Shown one piece after another: positions 22,536-32,868 of a DNA stretch of 64,000 bases (positions within the stretch are counted from its first letter, which is position 1; every line of letters begins with the position of its first letter). Source of the DNA: Sorex araneus. Lineage: Eukaryota > Chordata > Mammalia > Eulipotyphla > Soricidae. Location of the stretch: assembly GCF_027595985.1 (NCBI RefSeq), contig NC_073306.1:99083426-99147425 (forward strand). Reading direction: 5' to 3'. Made by a program: the position numbers and the translations under genes. The notes beneath the pieces are model-generated. The model was not told the DNA's origin. It did not search any database and saw only the letters and a program-made list of their open reading frames with translations.

Positions 22536-22678
22536 GTCAGAGAGATGGTACAGTTGGTAGGGTCCTGGCCTTGCATGATTTCCTAGCACCCCATGTGGTC
22601 CCTGAGCCCTCCTGGAGTGATCCATGAACATAGGACCAGGAATAAATCCTGAACATAGCTAGATATGGTCCCCCAAAT
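22536..22678 (+). mobile_element. SOR-type SINE, old
   Basis: TCAGAGAGATGGTACAGTTG head, CACCCCATGTGGTCCCTGAG body and AGATATGGTCCCCCAAAT end. Confidence 0.7.
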
Positions 22679-23019
22679 TCTTTTACTAGCTGTGTGAACT
22701 GCTACTTTTATTAAATTTAATTTGAAATGAACTGTTGTAAAAGGGAGATTTAAAAAGGACCTACAAATGTTTAGAGCTTTATTATTAGGCGCAGTTGTCA
22801 TAAACTGTTGATAAATTGTTTTAACCATTTTTAATTCCTACTTTTAATTTCTTTAATTATCGCTTTGTGTGCCAATAACAATTCTGGTGCTCTGGTTCTT
22901 GAAACCACATTTGGGAGCTCCCTTTCTCCCGTATTGTTCTCTCCTTCCTTGTGTTTTCTATGAAAAATGGTACTATAAAACACTTTGAATTTAAGATGTT
23001 GATAAGACAATTGTTATTT

Positions 23020-23190
23020 ATTTTTTGCTTTTTTGGGTCACACCCAGCGATGCTCAGGGGTTACTCTTGGCTCTGCACTCAGGAAGTACTACAGGCAGTG
23101 CTTGGGGGACCATATGGGATGCCGGGGTCAAACTTGGGTCAGCCATGTGTAAGGCAAATGCCCTACCTGCTGTACTATTGCTCTGGCCCC
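23020..23190 (-). mobile_element. SOR SINE
   Basis: TTTTTTGGGTCACACCCAGCG end, full body, GGGGTCAAACTTGGGTCAGC B-box side, head ending TATTGCTCTGGCCCC. Confidence 0.88.
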
Positions 23191-23214
23191 AATGTTATTT
23201 TTTATTCTTTTTTT

Positions 23215-24455
23215 ATTAATATTTTTTATTTTTTATTGAATCACTGTGAGAAGAACAGTTACAAAGCTTTCAGGTTTAAGTCTCAGTCATACAATGATAA
23301 AACACCCATCACTTCACCAGTGCTCATGTTCCACCACCAAGAACCCCAGTATACCCCCCCCATCCCACCCTGCACCCTGCCTATGTGACAGATGATTTTC
23401 ACTTTACTTTCTCTTTGCTTTGATTACATTCAATTTTCAAAAGAAAACCCACTATTATTATTTGGAATTCCCCCCCAACAATCAGACCTGCTGAAAAGGC
23501 ATCATTAGATCATTTGTTTTCTATTGCTGATAAAGAAGAGCATATGATGTTCGCATGGCCGAGACAGCGGCTGCAAGGTTTTGGAATTCTAGTATTTTAG
23601 TAATTAAGTCTAGAGGTATTTCTGCCAGCTGCTTCTGTGTTCTGAATTGGTTTGTGTGCCTCTGGGATCATGGCCGTTCAGGAGCGGAGGAGCTGTTCAT
23701 GGGTAGTTGCTTGGGGTCCCGTTTGGGCGGGGAGCAGGGCTGGTTCCGCCCTCCCCCATTGCGAGATTTCCTGTGCGCCCCATCACTGCAAGCTCCTACC
23801 TCTCTGTCCAGTTGGCTCTGAAAGGTGGCGGTCGCTATGCTGCCGCAAAGGGGAAAAGGCCGAGGGACAAAAACCCCTCCAGGGGCGGCACAGGGCTGTA
23901 GCATAGTTCACAGTCCAGGAGCATTTCTGCCAGCAGCTGCTGCGTTCTGAGATTGGTTTGTGTGCCTCTGGGATCATGGCCCTTCAGGGGCAAAGGAGCT
24001 GTTCCTGAACTTTTTTTGTATATCAGGAAAGGTCTTTTGAGGCCGCACAGTTTGGAGAAATAGTCCTGGTCCCCACTTAACGGAGCCATGTTATTAGAAG
24101 CTCAGTGTCGGATTTTTTTGGAGGAGGTGGGGAGACTGCACCTTCTCTATCTGGGGCACCTTGGTGTTATCAGCTCGGTCTGGGGTCCGGAGCATTCTCC
24201 AGTGCGTGGTGCCCACTGGCCAGGATTCTTCACTGCTGAGTGCACCAAGATGGCGCCGGGGGCGGGTTGAGGGTGTGCCTTCTGGGGTCAGGGGTGGGTT
24301 GGGAGTTGGGATGGAGCTTCCCAGTTCCAGTGCCCCCATGCGGTTTGGAGAAATAGTCCTTCCTGGTCCCCGCATACCAGAGCCATGTTAGTAGAAGCTC
24401 ATTGATTCCATCTGGAGGAGGTGGGGAGACTGCACTTTCTCCATCTTGGCCCCAA
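23215..24455 (-). mobile_element. Large composite element, L1-like tail and repeated GC-rich modules
   Basis: Left end is the complement of an L1-like 3' terminus (ATTGAATCACTGTGAGAAGA, CACTTCACCAGTGCTCATG). Then come a block shared with 56463-56660 (TTGATTACATTCAATTTTC) and GC-rich sequence with two internal direct repeats. GTGTGCCTCTGGGATCATGG occurs at about 23652 and 23959. GTTTGGAGAAATAGTCCT at about 24050 and 24342 leads in both cases to GGAGGAGGTGGGGAGACTGC. Offsets are about 300 bp. Not coding. Confidence 0.75.
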
Positions 24456-24477
24456 TGTTACGTTTTAAACTAAAACA

Positions 24478-24652
24478 TTTTTTTTTTTTTTTTTTTGCAT
24501 CACGTACTGGCATTACTCAGGGTTTACTCCTGGCATTGTGCTTAGGGATCACTCCTAATAGTGCTCAGGGAACCATCGGGAATGATCGGGAGATTGAATC
24601 TGGGCCTGCAGCATGCAAGGCGAGTGCCTTGCTTCTTACACTGTGGCTCCAG
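24478..24652 (-). mobile_element. SOR-type SINE
   Basis: T-run, ACTGGCATTACTCAGGG end, AGATTGAATCTGGGCCTGC B-box side, head ending ACTGTGGCTCCAG. Confidence 0.78.
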
Positions 24653-24662
24653 TACCAGTTGC

Positions 24663-24831
24663 TATTTATTTTTTGTTCATGGGCCATATCTGCTATGCTC
24701 AGGATTTAATCCTGGCTGTGTGCTTAGGGATCCTGGCAGTGCTCAGGGGACCATATGGGATGATGCATATCGAGCCCAGGTCAGTGACTTGAAAGGCAAA
24801 TGCCTCACCTGCTTTACTATCATGTGGCCTC
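24663..24831 (-). mobile_element. SOR-type SINE
   Basis: CATGGGCCATATCTGCTATG end, CAGGGGACCATATGGGATG body, CATATCGAGCCCAGGTCAG B-box side. Confidence 0.8.
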
Positions 24832-24837
24832 AGTTGC

Positions 24838-24946
24838 TGTTTATTTGTTTGTTTTTGGGATACACCCAGCTGTGTTCAGGGCTTACTCCTGGCTCTGTAC
24901 TTAGGGATCACTCCTGGTGGGCTTGACATCTATATAGGATGCTGAG
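24838..24946 (-). mobile_element. SOR SINE, 5'-truncated
   Basis: TTTTTGGGATACACCCAGCTG end and body to ATATAGGATGCTGAGG. The head is missing; a purine-rich run follows. Confidence 0.75.
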
Positions 24947-24994
24947 GTGGTGGGGGGAGAGGAGACAGAGGGAAAGGGAGGGTGAGGGGGGGAC

Positions 24995-25115
24995 AGAGTA
25001 AAGGCATAAGCCTTGCACTTGACTCATCCCACTTTGATCCCTGGCACCCCATATGGTCCTCTGAGTACCAGGAGTGATCCCTGAGCATCACTGAGTGTAG
25101 CCCAAAGTGTAGAGG
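24995..25115 (+). mobile_element. SOR-type SINE
   Basis: CCTTGCACTTGACTCATCCC head side, CACCCCATATGGTCCTCTGA body, CATCACTGAGTGTAGCCCAA end. Confidence 0.7.
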
Positions 25116-25139
25116 AAAAAATGAATAGTGTGATTTTGT

Positions 25140-25225
25140 TTCATTTACTTTTGGTACCAGGGATTAAGCATAGGCCCTCGTATATGGAAAGAATGCACTC
25201 TACCATGAGCCATTCCCTGGCCTCA
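25140..25225 (-). mobile_element. ID-like SINE
   Basis: TTTGGTACCAGGGATTAAGC then GCACTCTACCATGAGCCATT, complement of a tRNA-Ala-type head. Confidence 0.55.
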
Positions 25226-25391
25226 TTTTACTTTATTAGTAATGAAAATATCAAATGTGCAGAAAGATAATGTAAGCTAATAACCTACAAGATTTAGTAT
25301 TTATGTTTATATGGTGTTTTTGTTAACTATCATTTAAAAATTGCAATAATTTTTTCTATCATTTAAATGATCTTAAATATTTATTTTTCAG

Positions 25392-25424
25392 GAATTACCC
25401 AACTCTGTCTTTCTGGTGATGGAG
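25392..25424 (+). CDS. ULK2: ULK2 exon 4 (codons 76-86)
   Basis: A 33-nt micro-exon encoding ELPNSVFLVME, with gatekeeper M85 and hinge residue E86. Acceptor TATTTTTCAG, donor GTAGGT, phase 0. Its small size and its position after a repeat-filled 19.9-kb intron mean recognition must depend on local enhancers. An ID-like SINE begins about 25 bp after the donor. Confidence 0.95.
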
Positions 25425-25447
25425 GTAGGTGTTACCATACAAACCTC

Positions 25448-25522
25448 TGTTTGGTGTCGGGTTAAACCCAGGCCCCACACAGCTGAAGCATGCACTCTAC
25501 CACTGAGTCATATCCCCGGCCC
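25448..25522 (-). mobile_element. ID-like SINE next to exon 4
   Basis: TGTCGGGTTAAACCCAGGCC and GCACTCTACCACTGAGTCAT, ending CCCCGGCCC. It begins about 25 bp after the exon 4 donor. Confidence 0.6.
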
Positions 25523-25749
25523 TCCAAGCTTCTGTTTTATTTATTTCAATTGCTTTTAATATGAACTTTAAAATGGTAAGTAGACTTAATTAAAATTTTG
25601 AATTATTTTAAAAAGTTGATTCAGGATTTAGCTCTTTACAAGAAATATAAAATTAAAACTTTTTATTTAATTGTGTTCTTCACACTTGATTTATTTATGT
25701 ACAAGTGCTCTTTCACTTAAAATGAACTGATTGTGGATTGCATTAATTT

Positions 25750-25892
25750 GTTTGTTTTTGGGCCACACACTTGGTGGTACTCAGGGCTTACAACTGAGTT
25801 TAGAGCCAGGGCTTGGGGGACCAAATAGGGTGTCAGGAATCAAACCTACATTGGCCGTGTGCAAGGCCCCCTGCATTATCTTTCTGACCCCA
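25750..25892 (-). mobile_element. SOR-type SINE
   Basis: TTTTTGGGCCACACACTTGG end, GGAATCAAACCTACATTGGC B-box side, head ending TTTCTGACCCC. Confidence 0.78.
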
Positions 25893-25917
25893 AGATTATA
25901 TTGAATCTTCAATTTCC

Positions 25918-26747
25918 ACAATATGGACGATTCTTAAGAAATTAGAAGTTGAGCTCCCATTTGACCCAGCAATACCACTTCTGGGAATATATCCCAGAGA
26001 AGCAAAAAAGTATAGTAGAAATGACATCTGCACTTATATGTTCATCGCAGCACTGTTTACAATAGCCAGAATCTGGAAAAAACCCGAGTGCCCTAGAACA
26101 GATGACTGGTTGAAGAAACTTTGGTACATCTATACAATGGAATACTATGCAGCTGTTAGGAAAAATGAGGTCATGAATTTTGCATATAAATGGATCAGCA
26201 TGGAAAGTATCATGCTAAGTGAAATGAGTCAGAAAGAGAAAGACAGACATAGAAAGATTGCACTCATCTGTGGAATATAGAATAACAGAGTAGGAGACTA
26301 ACACCCAAGAATGGTAGAAATAAGTACCAGGAGGTTGGCTCCATGGCTTGGAGGCTGGCCTCACATTCTGGGGAGAGGGCAATTCAGAGAAGGGAACACC
26401 AAGTAAAATGTGGTCGGAGGCCATGTGGGGGAAGGGTGATGCGTGCCGAATGTAGACTAGAGACCGAACACAATGGCCACTCAACACCTTTATAGCAAAC
26501 CACACCACCTAATTAGAGAGAGAGAACAGAAGGGAATACCCTGCCACAGTGGCGGGGTGGGGTGGGGGGAGATGGGACTGGGGAGGTGGGAGGGATGCTG
26601 GGTTTACTGGTGGTAGAGAATGGGCACTGGTGAAGGGATGGGTTCTCGAACTTTGTATGAGGGAAACATGAGCACAAAAATGTATAAATTTGTAACTGTA
26701 CCCTCACGGTGATTCACTAATTAAAAATAAATAAATTTAAAAAAAAA
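25918..26747 (+). mobile_element. Young sense L1, 5'-truncated, beside exon 5
   Basis: Contains the last part of ORF2, open from 26038 to the TAG/TAA region at 26280, with the typical LWYIYTMEYYAAVRKNE stretch. A complete 3' UTR and an A-rich end with two AATAAA signals (26726-26735) follow. Flanked by CTTCAATTTCC at 25907-25917 and 26748-26758. Same sense as ULK2, and its end is 40 bp from the exon 5 acceptor. Confidence 0.95.
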
Positions 26748-26787
26748 CTTCAATTTCCTTATTATAATTACTTTTTCTTTTCTATAG

Positions 26788-26824
26788 TATTGCAATGGTG
26801 GAGACCTCGCAGATTATTTGCAAG
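26788..26824 (+). CDS. ULK2: ULK2 exon 5 (codons 87-98 and first base of 99)
   Basis: A 37-nt exon encoding YCNGGDLADYLQ plus the first base of A99 (hinge and helix D). Acceptor CTTTTCTATAG, donor GTAATT. The acceptor lies only 40 bp past the poly(A) end of a sense L1 (25918-26747), so the branch point and pyrimidine tract are squeezed into that gap. Confidence 0.96.
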
Positions 26825-27112
26825 GTAATTGTGTGAGTGTGTTTGGTTGTGTGTATGTGTGTGTTTAAAAAAATAGAACTGCAATTTGTTAATCCTGAGT
26901 TATTTCAGAAATCTTAATATATATTCTGTACATAAACATTCACAAATAATTGTATATTCGCTTAGTTGTGGTTATTAGGTTGCCTGATACACTTTCATTT
27001 CTTTCAAAATTAAGGGAAAAAATGGAAAAAAGTCAGCCAAGAATATATTAATGTACATTTTTTTTTGGTAAGTTAATAAAACAAAACAGTTTTCAGTTTC
27101 CCAACTACCAAG

Positions 27113-27190
27113 CCAAAAATAGCTCCTGAGCACTGCTGGGTGTGGCCCTAGAACCAAACCAAACAAAAATCCAAAACCAACCTCCAAAAA
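27113..27190 (+). mobile_element. SOR SINE 3' fragment
   Basis: TAGCTCCTGAGCACTGCTGG, then GTGTGGCCCTAGAACC and an A-rich tail. Confidence 0.7.
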
Positions 27191-27344
27191 ACCTCCTGAA
27201 GGATTATAGGTAACACTGAAATTATTTTGAGACATAGACAAGATTTTAGTACTATACTTGAATTTCCATGTTCAAAATGTATATTTGTAGGATAGAAAGC
27301 ATTCAGGTCAGTCGTGGCCTTTCAAAGGTGTTGTTATAGTTGTT

Positions 27345-27508
27345 ATTGGTGCGTGGGGGGGTTGGGTCACAGCTGGTAGTGTTTTGGGCTTCTGGTTTTC
27401 TGTTTGGGGAGCACTTCCAGAGGGACTCAGGGGGCCAAAGACGTTGCTGGGGATAAAACCAGGGTTGACTGTGTGTAAGGCTTAAACTCTGTTATGACTC
27501 AAGCCCCC
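27345..27508 (-). mobile_element. SOR-type SINE, eroded
   Basis: TTGGGTCACAGCTGGTAGTG end, GGGATAAAACCAGGGTTGAC B-box side, head ending GACTCAAGCCCC. Confidence 0.7.
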
Positions 27509-27770
27509 CAAATACCTGTGCAATCACGCTAGGCCATTCAAAGTATTTCAAAAAACCAAATGTTAGATGAGACCTGAATCCACTTGTTTACTGCTTAAAA
27601 ATGTAAAAGGAAATGAGCTGAAAAATTTATAACCGATGATGTAGATGTTGGCAATAAGATGTACACATAATGGGAATATATATAGTTTACAAAAGAGAAA
27701 CAACGTGTTACAAATGTTAAATTTGTAGTTTTCCTAGTAATCTGGGAGTGAAATTTAAAATGAGATATTA

Positions 27771-27861
27771 GGGGCTGGAGTGATAGTACAGTGGGTAGGG
27801 CGTTTACCTTGCACGCGGCCAAACGGGTTCAATTCCCAGCATCCCACATGGTCCCCTGAAA
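27771..27861 (+). mobile_element. Tailless SOR head (5' half only)
   Basis: Consensus head and B box up to CATGGTCCCCTGAA, then stops without the body or poly(A). Perfect duplication TAAAATGAGATAT at 27756-27768 and 27862-27874 shows it was inserted in this form. Confidence 0.9.
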
Positions 27862-27894
27862 TAAAATGAGATATGAAAAATCTCAAAAATAATT

Positions 27895-28160
27895 TATGGG
27901 ACCTTCCAAGTGGAGGGATGGGCTCAGGGGCTAGGGGTAGAGGGACCACTTCCAGCAATTATTGGTTAACTGGGCCGAGGTTTAGGTTCAGTCTGGGGCT
28001 CTAGGATGTGGGGCTGTTTGGGCCCTGCAATCCTGAGGACCACATGGTCCCACTTTAGTACTGTGTGGGGGCCTCTAGGGCTGCACCCCCAAGTGGTTTA
28101 ACCCAGGTGAGGCATGTACCTTGTCTTGCTGCAGTCTAACTCTTGTACTAGCTCATCGAC
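27895..28160. other. Unassigned, possibly very old SINE-derived DNA
   Basis: GGACCACATGGTCCC and GGTTTAACCCAGGTGAGGC hint at eroded SINE blocks, but the order is not clean. Confidence 0.35.
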
Positions 28161-28930
28161 CCTTCTCCCCCCTTTTTTTTTTGCTATTGTTTTGATGAGA
28201 AAAGATTATACTCATAACTGATTATAGTGCTTACACATTAGGTTGTGGTGCCAGGAGCTTCAGCTGGCAGAGCTACGAGCATATATTCATAAGTGGAGGA
28301 CATGGGGATTGAACTCATGTCTTACCCATATACTTACTTACTTTACTTACTGAATCATTCCCCAGGCAATCAAGATATCAAAAGTATTTATTATGTAAAC
28401 TGGTATAAAAGTTTTTTAACGTGCATTATTTATTAGTGAATATAATGCAGTTCAACAGGTACTTTCATTCACTGCTGGTGAAAGAGTTTTAAGTTGAAGA
28501 CAATCAGCTTCTACATTCTTGGCCGGTCTCTGAATCTTGGGTTTCTTGACAGTCATGGTAATCCAGTTAAAATACTGGTCCTCTGGGGTTAGATTGAGTA
28601 ACATGTTATCAGTTTAGATCCCTCATTAGAGTCTCAGTTTCTTTCATTAACAAAAGTCCTCTTCACTTGTTACGAGAACTGTTACTGGTTTTATAGCTGT
28701 AAATTCTCTTCTCTAACAGTTTTGTCCAGGCATTGAGCTCTGTAGTCTGCTTTCCGGAGTAGCAGTTAGGAAACTGGAGTGAGGGGATGAGAAGCTTACA
28801 TGTTGGAGGAAGCGAGCACAGTTTACAGTGAGAATAGTTTGCAGCTACTTACATCAAGTGTAGTATGACTTGCTTAACCTCTTTCTGGCCCTCCTCTGCA
28901 TGAGGGGATCTCTTGGAGTTTAAAAGCATT
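28161..28930. other. Unique-looking intron 5 sequence
   Basis: No repeat family, exon or ORF of note recognised. Confidence 0.45.
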
Positions 28931-28934
28931 TGTA

Positions 28935-29104
28935 GGGGCTGGAGCAATAGTGCAGTGGATAGGGTGTTCGCCTTGTATGCGGGTTTGATTCCCAGCATCC
29001 CATATGGTCCCCCGAACCCTGAGCATCGCCAGGAATAATTCCTGAGTGCAGAGCCAGGAGTAACCCCTGAGCATCGCCAGGTGTGACCCAAAAAGAAAAA
29101 AAAA
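28935..29104 (+). mobile_element. SOR SINE
   Basis: Head with a deletion in the CGGCCGACC region (TGTATGCGGGTTTGATTCCC), full body and A-tail. Confidence 0.9.
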
Positions 29105-29389
29105 AGTCTGATCTGAGAGGTGGTAAATATAAGATTACATGTGGCTTTTGAACTCTTGATAGGAAGAAAAGACTGATTAAAAATTTTTTTTATGAGATTA
29201 AAAGTTGAAATTACATTTTAAATATAATGCTTTGCACAGGGAGTTCTAGGTTCAGTCCCCAACATTGCGTACCTTTCCTAAACACCAAGCTGTTTGTAGT
29301 GAAGAAGTATGGGGTACAACTGAATTGGAGCGCACTGGTCTCCAGTGTCTGAAATATAAAGCTGGGAGTAGGGGGATATCTGGTACATC

Positions 29390-29580
29390 ATCATTATTGT
29401 TATTATTATTATTAGGTTTTTGAGCCACACCTGTTGATGCTCAGGGGCTACTCCTGGCTCTGCACTCAGGAATCAATCCCTGGTGGTGCTCACGGCACCA
29501 TATGGGGTGCTGGGAATCGAACCTATTTTGGGTGTGTGCAAGGCAAATGCCGTATCTGCTTTATGATTTCTCTGGCCCCA
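29390..29580 (-). mobile_element. SOR SINE with (ATT)n at its 3' end
   Basis: (ATT)n at 29390-29416 replaces the usual T-run. Then GAGCCACACCTGTTGATGC, body, GGAATCGAACCTATTTTGG B-box side, head ending TTTCTCTGGCCCC. Confidence 0.85.
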
Positions 29581-29677
29581 TAGGTGCATATTGCAACACC
29601 AGTTCTTTGGTCCTTTTATTTGCTTCAGTAAAGTACCTTTCGCATTTTAAAAATAAAGCATATTCCATCAATTGCAA

Positions 29678-29864
29678 GTTTTTTTTTGTTTTGTATTTTG
29701 CCTTTGGGCTATACCTGGTGGTGCTCAGGAGTTACTCCTAGCTCTACACTCAGGGATCACTGCTCGTGGTGCTTGGGGACCATATGCGATGCTGGGAATC
29801 AAACCTGGGTCAGCTGTGTGTGTAAGGCAAGTGTCTTACCTGCTGTACTATTGCTTTGGCCTCA
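29678..29864 (-). mobile_element. SOR SINE
   Basis: T-rich end, GGGCTATACCTGGTGGTGC, full body, GGAATCAAACCTGGGTCAGC. The ATTGCAAGTTT word occurs on both flanks. Confidence 0.88.
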
Positions 29865-30334
29865 AATTGCAAGTTTAAAATGAAGGAGATTCTGAATTAA
29901 TTATTAAGTGCTACTGTAATGTTTCTAGCAAAATGTCATAATTGTGATAGCTTTTGCTTTGTGGATAGATCTGGAGAACATGGTGTTGACTAAACTCAGT
30001 CTATCAGAGAGTGATAGACACAGAATTAGACACAGAATGATCTCTCATGTGGGTATAGAGAAGCATAGGAGGGAGTAACAAATGCCCAGTGACAAATGCC
30101 TCAGCAGACGCTGAGGACTGATTGGTCTTCGGTAGGAACTACCCCACAACTGCAGGAAGTGGGACACGGTGGCAAGAGGACACGGGAGAGTCATGGGGTG
30201 AAGTGATAACTCTGGTTGATGGTATGGTACTGGGGTGTGTTGTGCATGAATTAGTATGAATAACAGTATTGTAAATCATAGTGCCTGGAATTTAAAAAGT
30301 TTGACAATTTACTCTTAGACTGACTTTCAAGGGT

Positions 30335-30467
30335 ATTTTGTTTGGGGCTATACCTGACAATGCTCAGGGGTTACTTCTAGCTCTGTACTCAGAAATTACT
30401 TCTGGTGGTACTCAGGAGACCATATGGGATGCCTTGGGTCGAACTCCAGTACTATTGCTCCAGCCCC
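30335..30467 (-). mobile_element. SOR-type SINE, head deleted in part
   Basis: GGGGCTATACCTGACAATGC end and body; GGTCGAACTCCAGTACTATT shows loss of the GTGCAAGGCAAACGCC segment. Confidence 0.8.
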
Positions 30468-30505
30468 ATGACTTTAAAGTTTTTATTCATTCAAAAAAAT
30501 TTGGG

Positions 30506-30682
30506 GGGCTGGAGTGATAGCACAGCCGGTAGGGCGTTTGCCTTGCACACGGCTGACCCGGGTTCAAATCCCAACATCTCATATGGTCCCCCGAGCATTG
30601 CCAGGAATAATTCCTGAGTGCAGAGCCAGGAGTAACCCCTGTGCATCGCCGGGTGTGACCCAAAAACCAAAAAAAAAAAAAA
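30506..30682 (+). mobile_element. SOR SINE, full length
   Basis: Consensus-like from GGGGCTGGAGTGATAGCACA to GTGTGACCCAAAAACC. AAAAATTTGG words flank both ends. Confidence 0.93.
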
Positions 30683-30869
30683 TTTGGTATTGGCAGTGCC
30701 TCTAAAATATTGAACTTTTGACATGGGGATATTAATTTTTGGGGTTGTGTTGAAAAGTACATATACTCTATTTGTAGAATTTGTATAGTTGCATCTCCAA
30801 CAGCTGAATCTAGACCCTCTTACCATGGGAATTGGGATTTGGAGTCAATAAAAATTTCAAGTATGTCAA

Positions 30870-31277
30870 AGTGTGTCTTTGGACAGAGGTACAAGTTATG
30901 AGTAGCTACAATCAATAAAATAATATTTTTTAGTCCTAGAATGAAGTAAAATGTTGTTAAATTTACCCTAAAACTATAACACTTGTTCAAAGTATTGATA
31001 CTTTTATTTATACATGAAAAGATAATAAAACATTGTTTTAGAGTTGTATGCAAAAGCACGTTCACAAAGGATTTGAAAGGCTTATGGATATTAAATCCCT
31101 AATGTCGATTCAAGATATTACACTTGTGAATTTTATATCCATTGTAGCAAAAAGTACTTACTAAATTTGAGTACATATTATGTCCTAGGCTTTTGAGCAT
31201 TTAAGAAAAATTTTTGAATGTTAAAAGAATTAAAAAAAATCTTTATTAAATATGCTGTTTAAGTTCACCATTAGAAC
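30870..31277. other. Unique-looking intron 5 sequence
   Basis: AT-rich with no recognised repeat or exon. Confidence 0.4.
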
Positions 31278-31290
31278 AACCCAATGTCAT

Positions 31291-31468
31291 TTTTTTTTTT
31301 TTTTGCTTTTTGGGTCACACCTGGCAATGCACAGGGGTTACTCTTGGCTCTGCACTCAGGAATCTCCCCTGGCGGTGCTCAGAGGACCATATGGGATGCT
31401 GGGAATCGAACCCGGGTCGGCCGCGTGCAAGGCAAACGCCCTACCCGCTGTGCTATCACTCCAGCCCC
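31291..31468 (-). mobile_element. SOR SINE, young
   Basis: T-run, full-length and near-consensus, head ending ATCACTCCAGCCCC. Perfect 13-bp duplication AACCCAATGTCAT at 31278-31290 and 31469-31481. Confidence 0.96.
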
Positions 31469-31674
31469 AACCCAATGTCATTTTTATAGATGAAAAAATG
31501 GGAATAGAGGAGCATTTTCCAGAATCACATATTAAGTGGAGCTGAGATTTAAAAAAAACACAGTCTGACTCTAAACCAGGCTGTTTCATGTTTCAGCATC
31601 CATATAGGAATGCTGTAGAATTTAATAAATAATGACTTCTCTTAAGTAATATTTATGCTATCCCTTAATTTTTT

Positions 31675-31747
31675 TGTGGTTCTAGAGATTGAGCCCAGTT
31701 CTCATGCATGCAAGGTGTGCTTTACAGCTGAGCCACACCACTGGCTC
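31675..31747 (-). mobile_element. ID-like SINE
   Basis: GGTTCTAGAGATTGAGCCCA, then GCTTTACAGCTGAGCCACAC. Confidence 0.55.
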
Positions 31748-32123
31748 TCATACTAACCCTTTACAGTAGTGAAGACAAGCTAGTATTTCCTCAGAAAGGT
31801 CATTTAGTATGAATGATGCCATTCGGGGCCATGGGAGAGACTGAAGAGGAGAAACGTGGTGGCACAGATCCCTGACAAATGGTGGTAAGGTTCAGGGCTC
31901 TCCAAGGATTTCACCTGTTTTTAATTTGTGTGCATGTAAATGACTGAAATTAAATAATTTATCCCAGATAAATTTATCTCAGACTAGTATGAAGAGACAT
32001 TTATTCAAGATATTTTACTTATATAAACTTGTATTTGGGTTGTTGAGAGGCCCTCACATTTGTTTAGTATCTTTTAAGTTCTGAATATTGTGGGTACCGT
32101 TAGCAGTAAAATAGGACAAGAGG

Positions 32124-32276
32124 GGTTGGAGAGATCATACAGAAGGTAGGGCATTTGCTTTGCACGTGGCTGACCTAGGTTTGATCCTCAGCATCCCATT
32201 TGGTTCCCTGAGCACTGCCAGGAGTAACCCCTGAGCACCGCCAGGTGTGGCCCCCAAACAAAGAAAAACAACAAAA
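32124..32276 (+). mobile_element. SOR SINE, short-body form
   Basis: Body reads GCCAGGAGTAACCCCTGAGC, lacking one 25-bp internal repeat. A-rich tail with AACAAAAAAC; AGGACAAG on both flanks. Confidence 0.88.
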
Positions 32277-32362
32277 AACAGGACAAGAAAAATGGAAACT
32301 AATGAAAACAAAAAATGCAAATACAAATCTATTTTCTTTGCAACCGTTAAAAATTTTTGAGA

Positions 32363-32720
32363 AGGGGCTAGAAAGATATTACAGAAGGTAAGGCACTGGC
32401 CTCTCACTCTTCTTGGCACCCCATATGGCCCCTGGAGCCCCACCAGGAGGAATTGCTGGGCAAAGAGCCAAGAGTAACTTTTTTTTTTTTGCTTTTTTTT
32501 TTTGGGGGGGGGTCACACCCAGCGATGCTCAGGGGTTACTCCTGGCTTTGCACTCAGGAGTTACTCCTGGCGGTGCTTGGGGGACCATATGGGATGCCGG
32601 GGATCGAACCCGGGTCGGCCGCGTGCAAGGCAAACGCCCTACCCGCTGTGCTATCGCTCAGGCCCCAACCAAGAGTAACTCTTGTGCATTGCCAGCTGTG
32701 GCCCAAAACGACAAAAGAAA
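32363..32720 (+). mobile_element. Old SOR SINE interrupted by a younger one
   Basis: Head and body to AGAGCCAAGAGTAACT (32479), then, after the insertion, the rest of the body from AAGAGTAACTCTTGTGC to the GTGGCCCAAAACG end (32720). Confidence 0.85.
32480..32668 (-). mobile_element. SOR SINE inserted into a SOR SINE
   Basis: Near-consensus, with a T/G-rich 3' end and head CGCTCAGGCCCC. Duplication CCAAGAGTAACT at 32468-32479 and 32669-32680. Confidence 0.95.
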
Positions 32721-32868
32721 AACGTTTTTAGTTCTAAAATTTTGGGGATATATGCCATTCCATAGTCCCAGCAACACACACACACACACCCAAAGATTTA
32801 AGTTGCTAAAGTAAAAGAATGAGAAGAGGCAAATTCCAGTTTCTATTCTTTCTATGTTGATAACAGTA

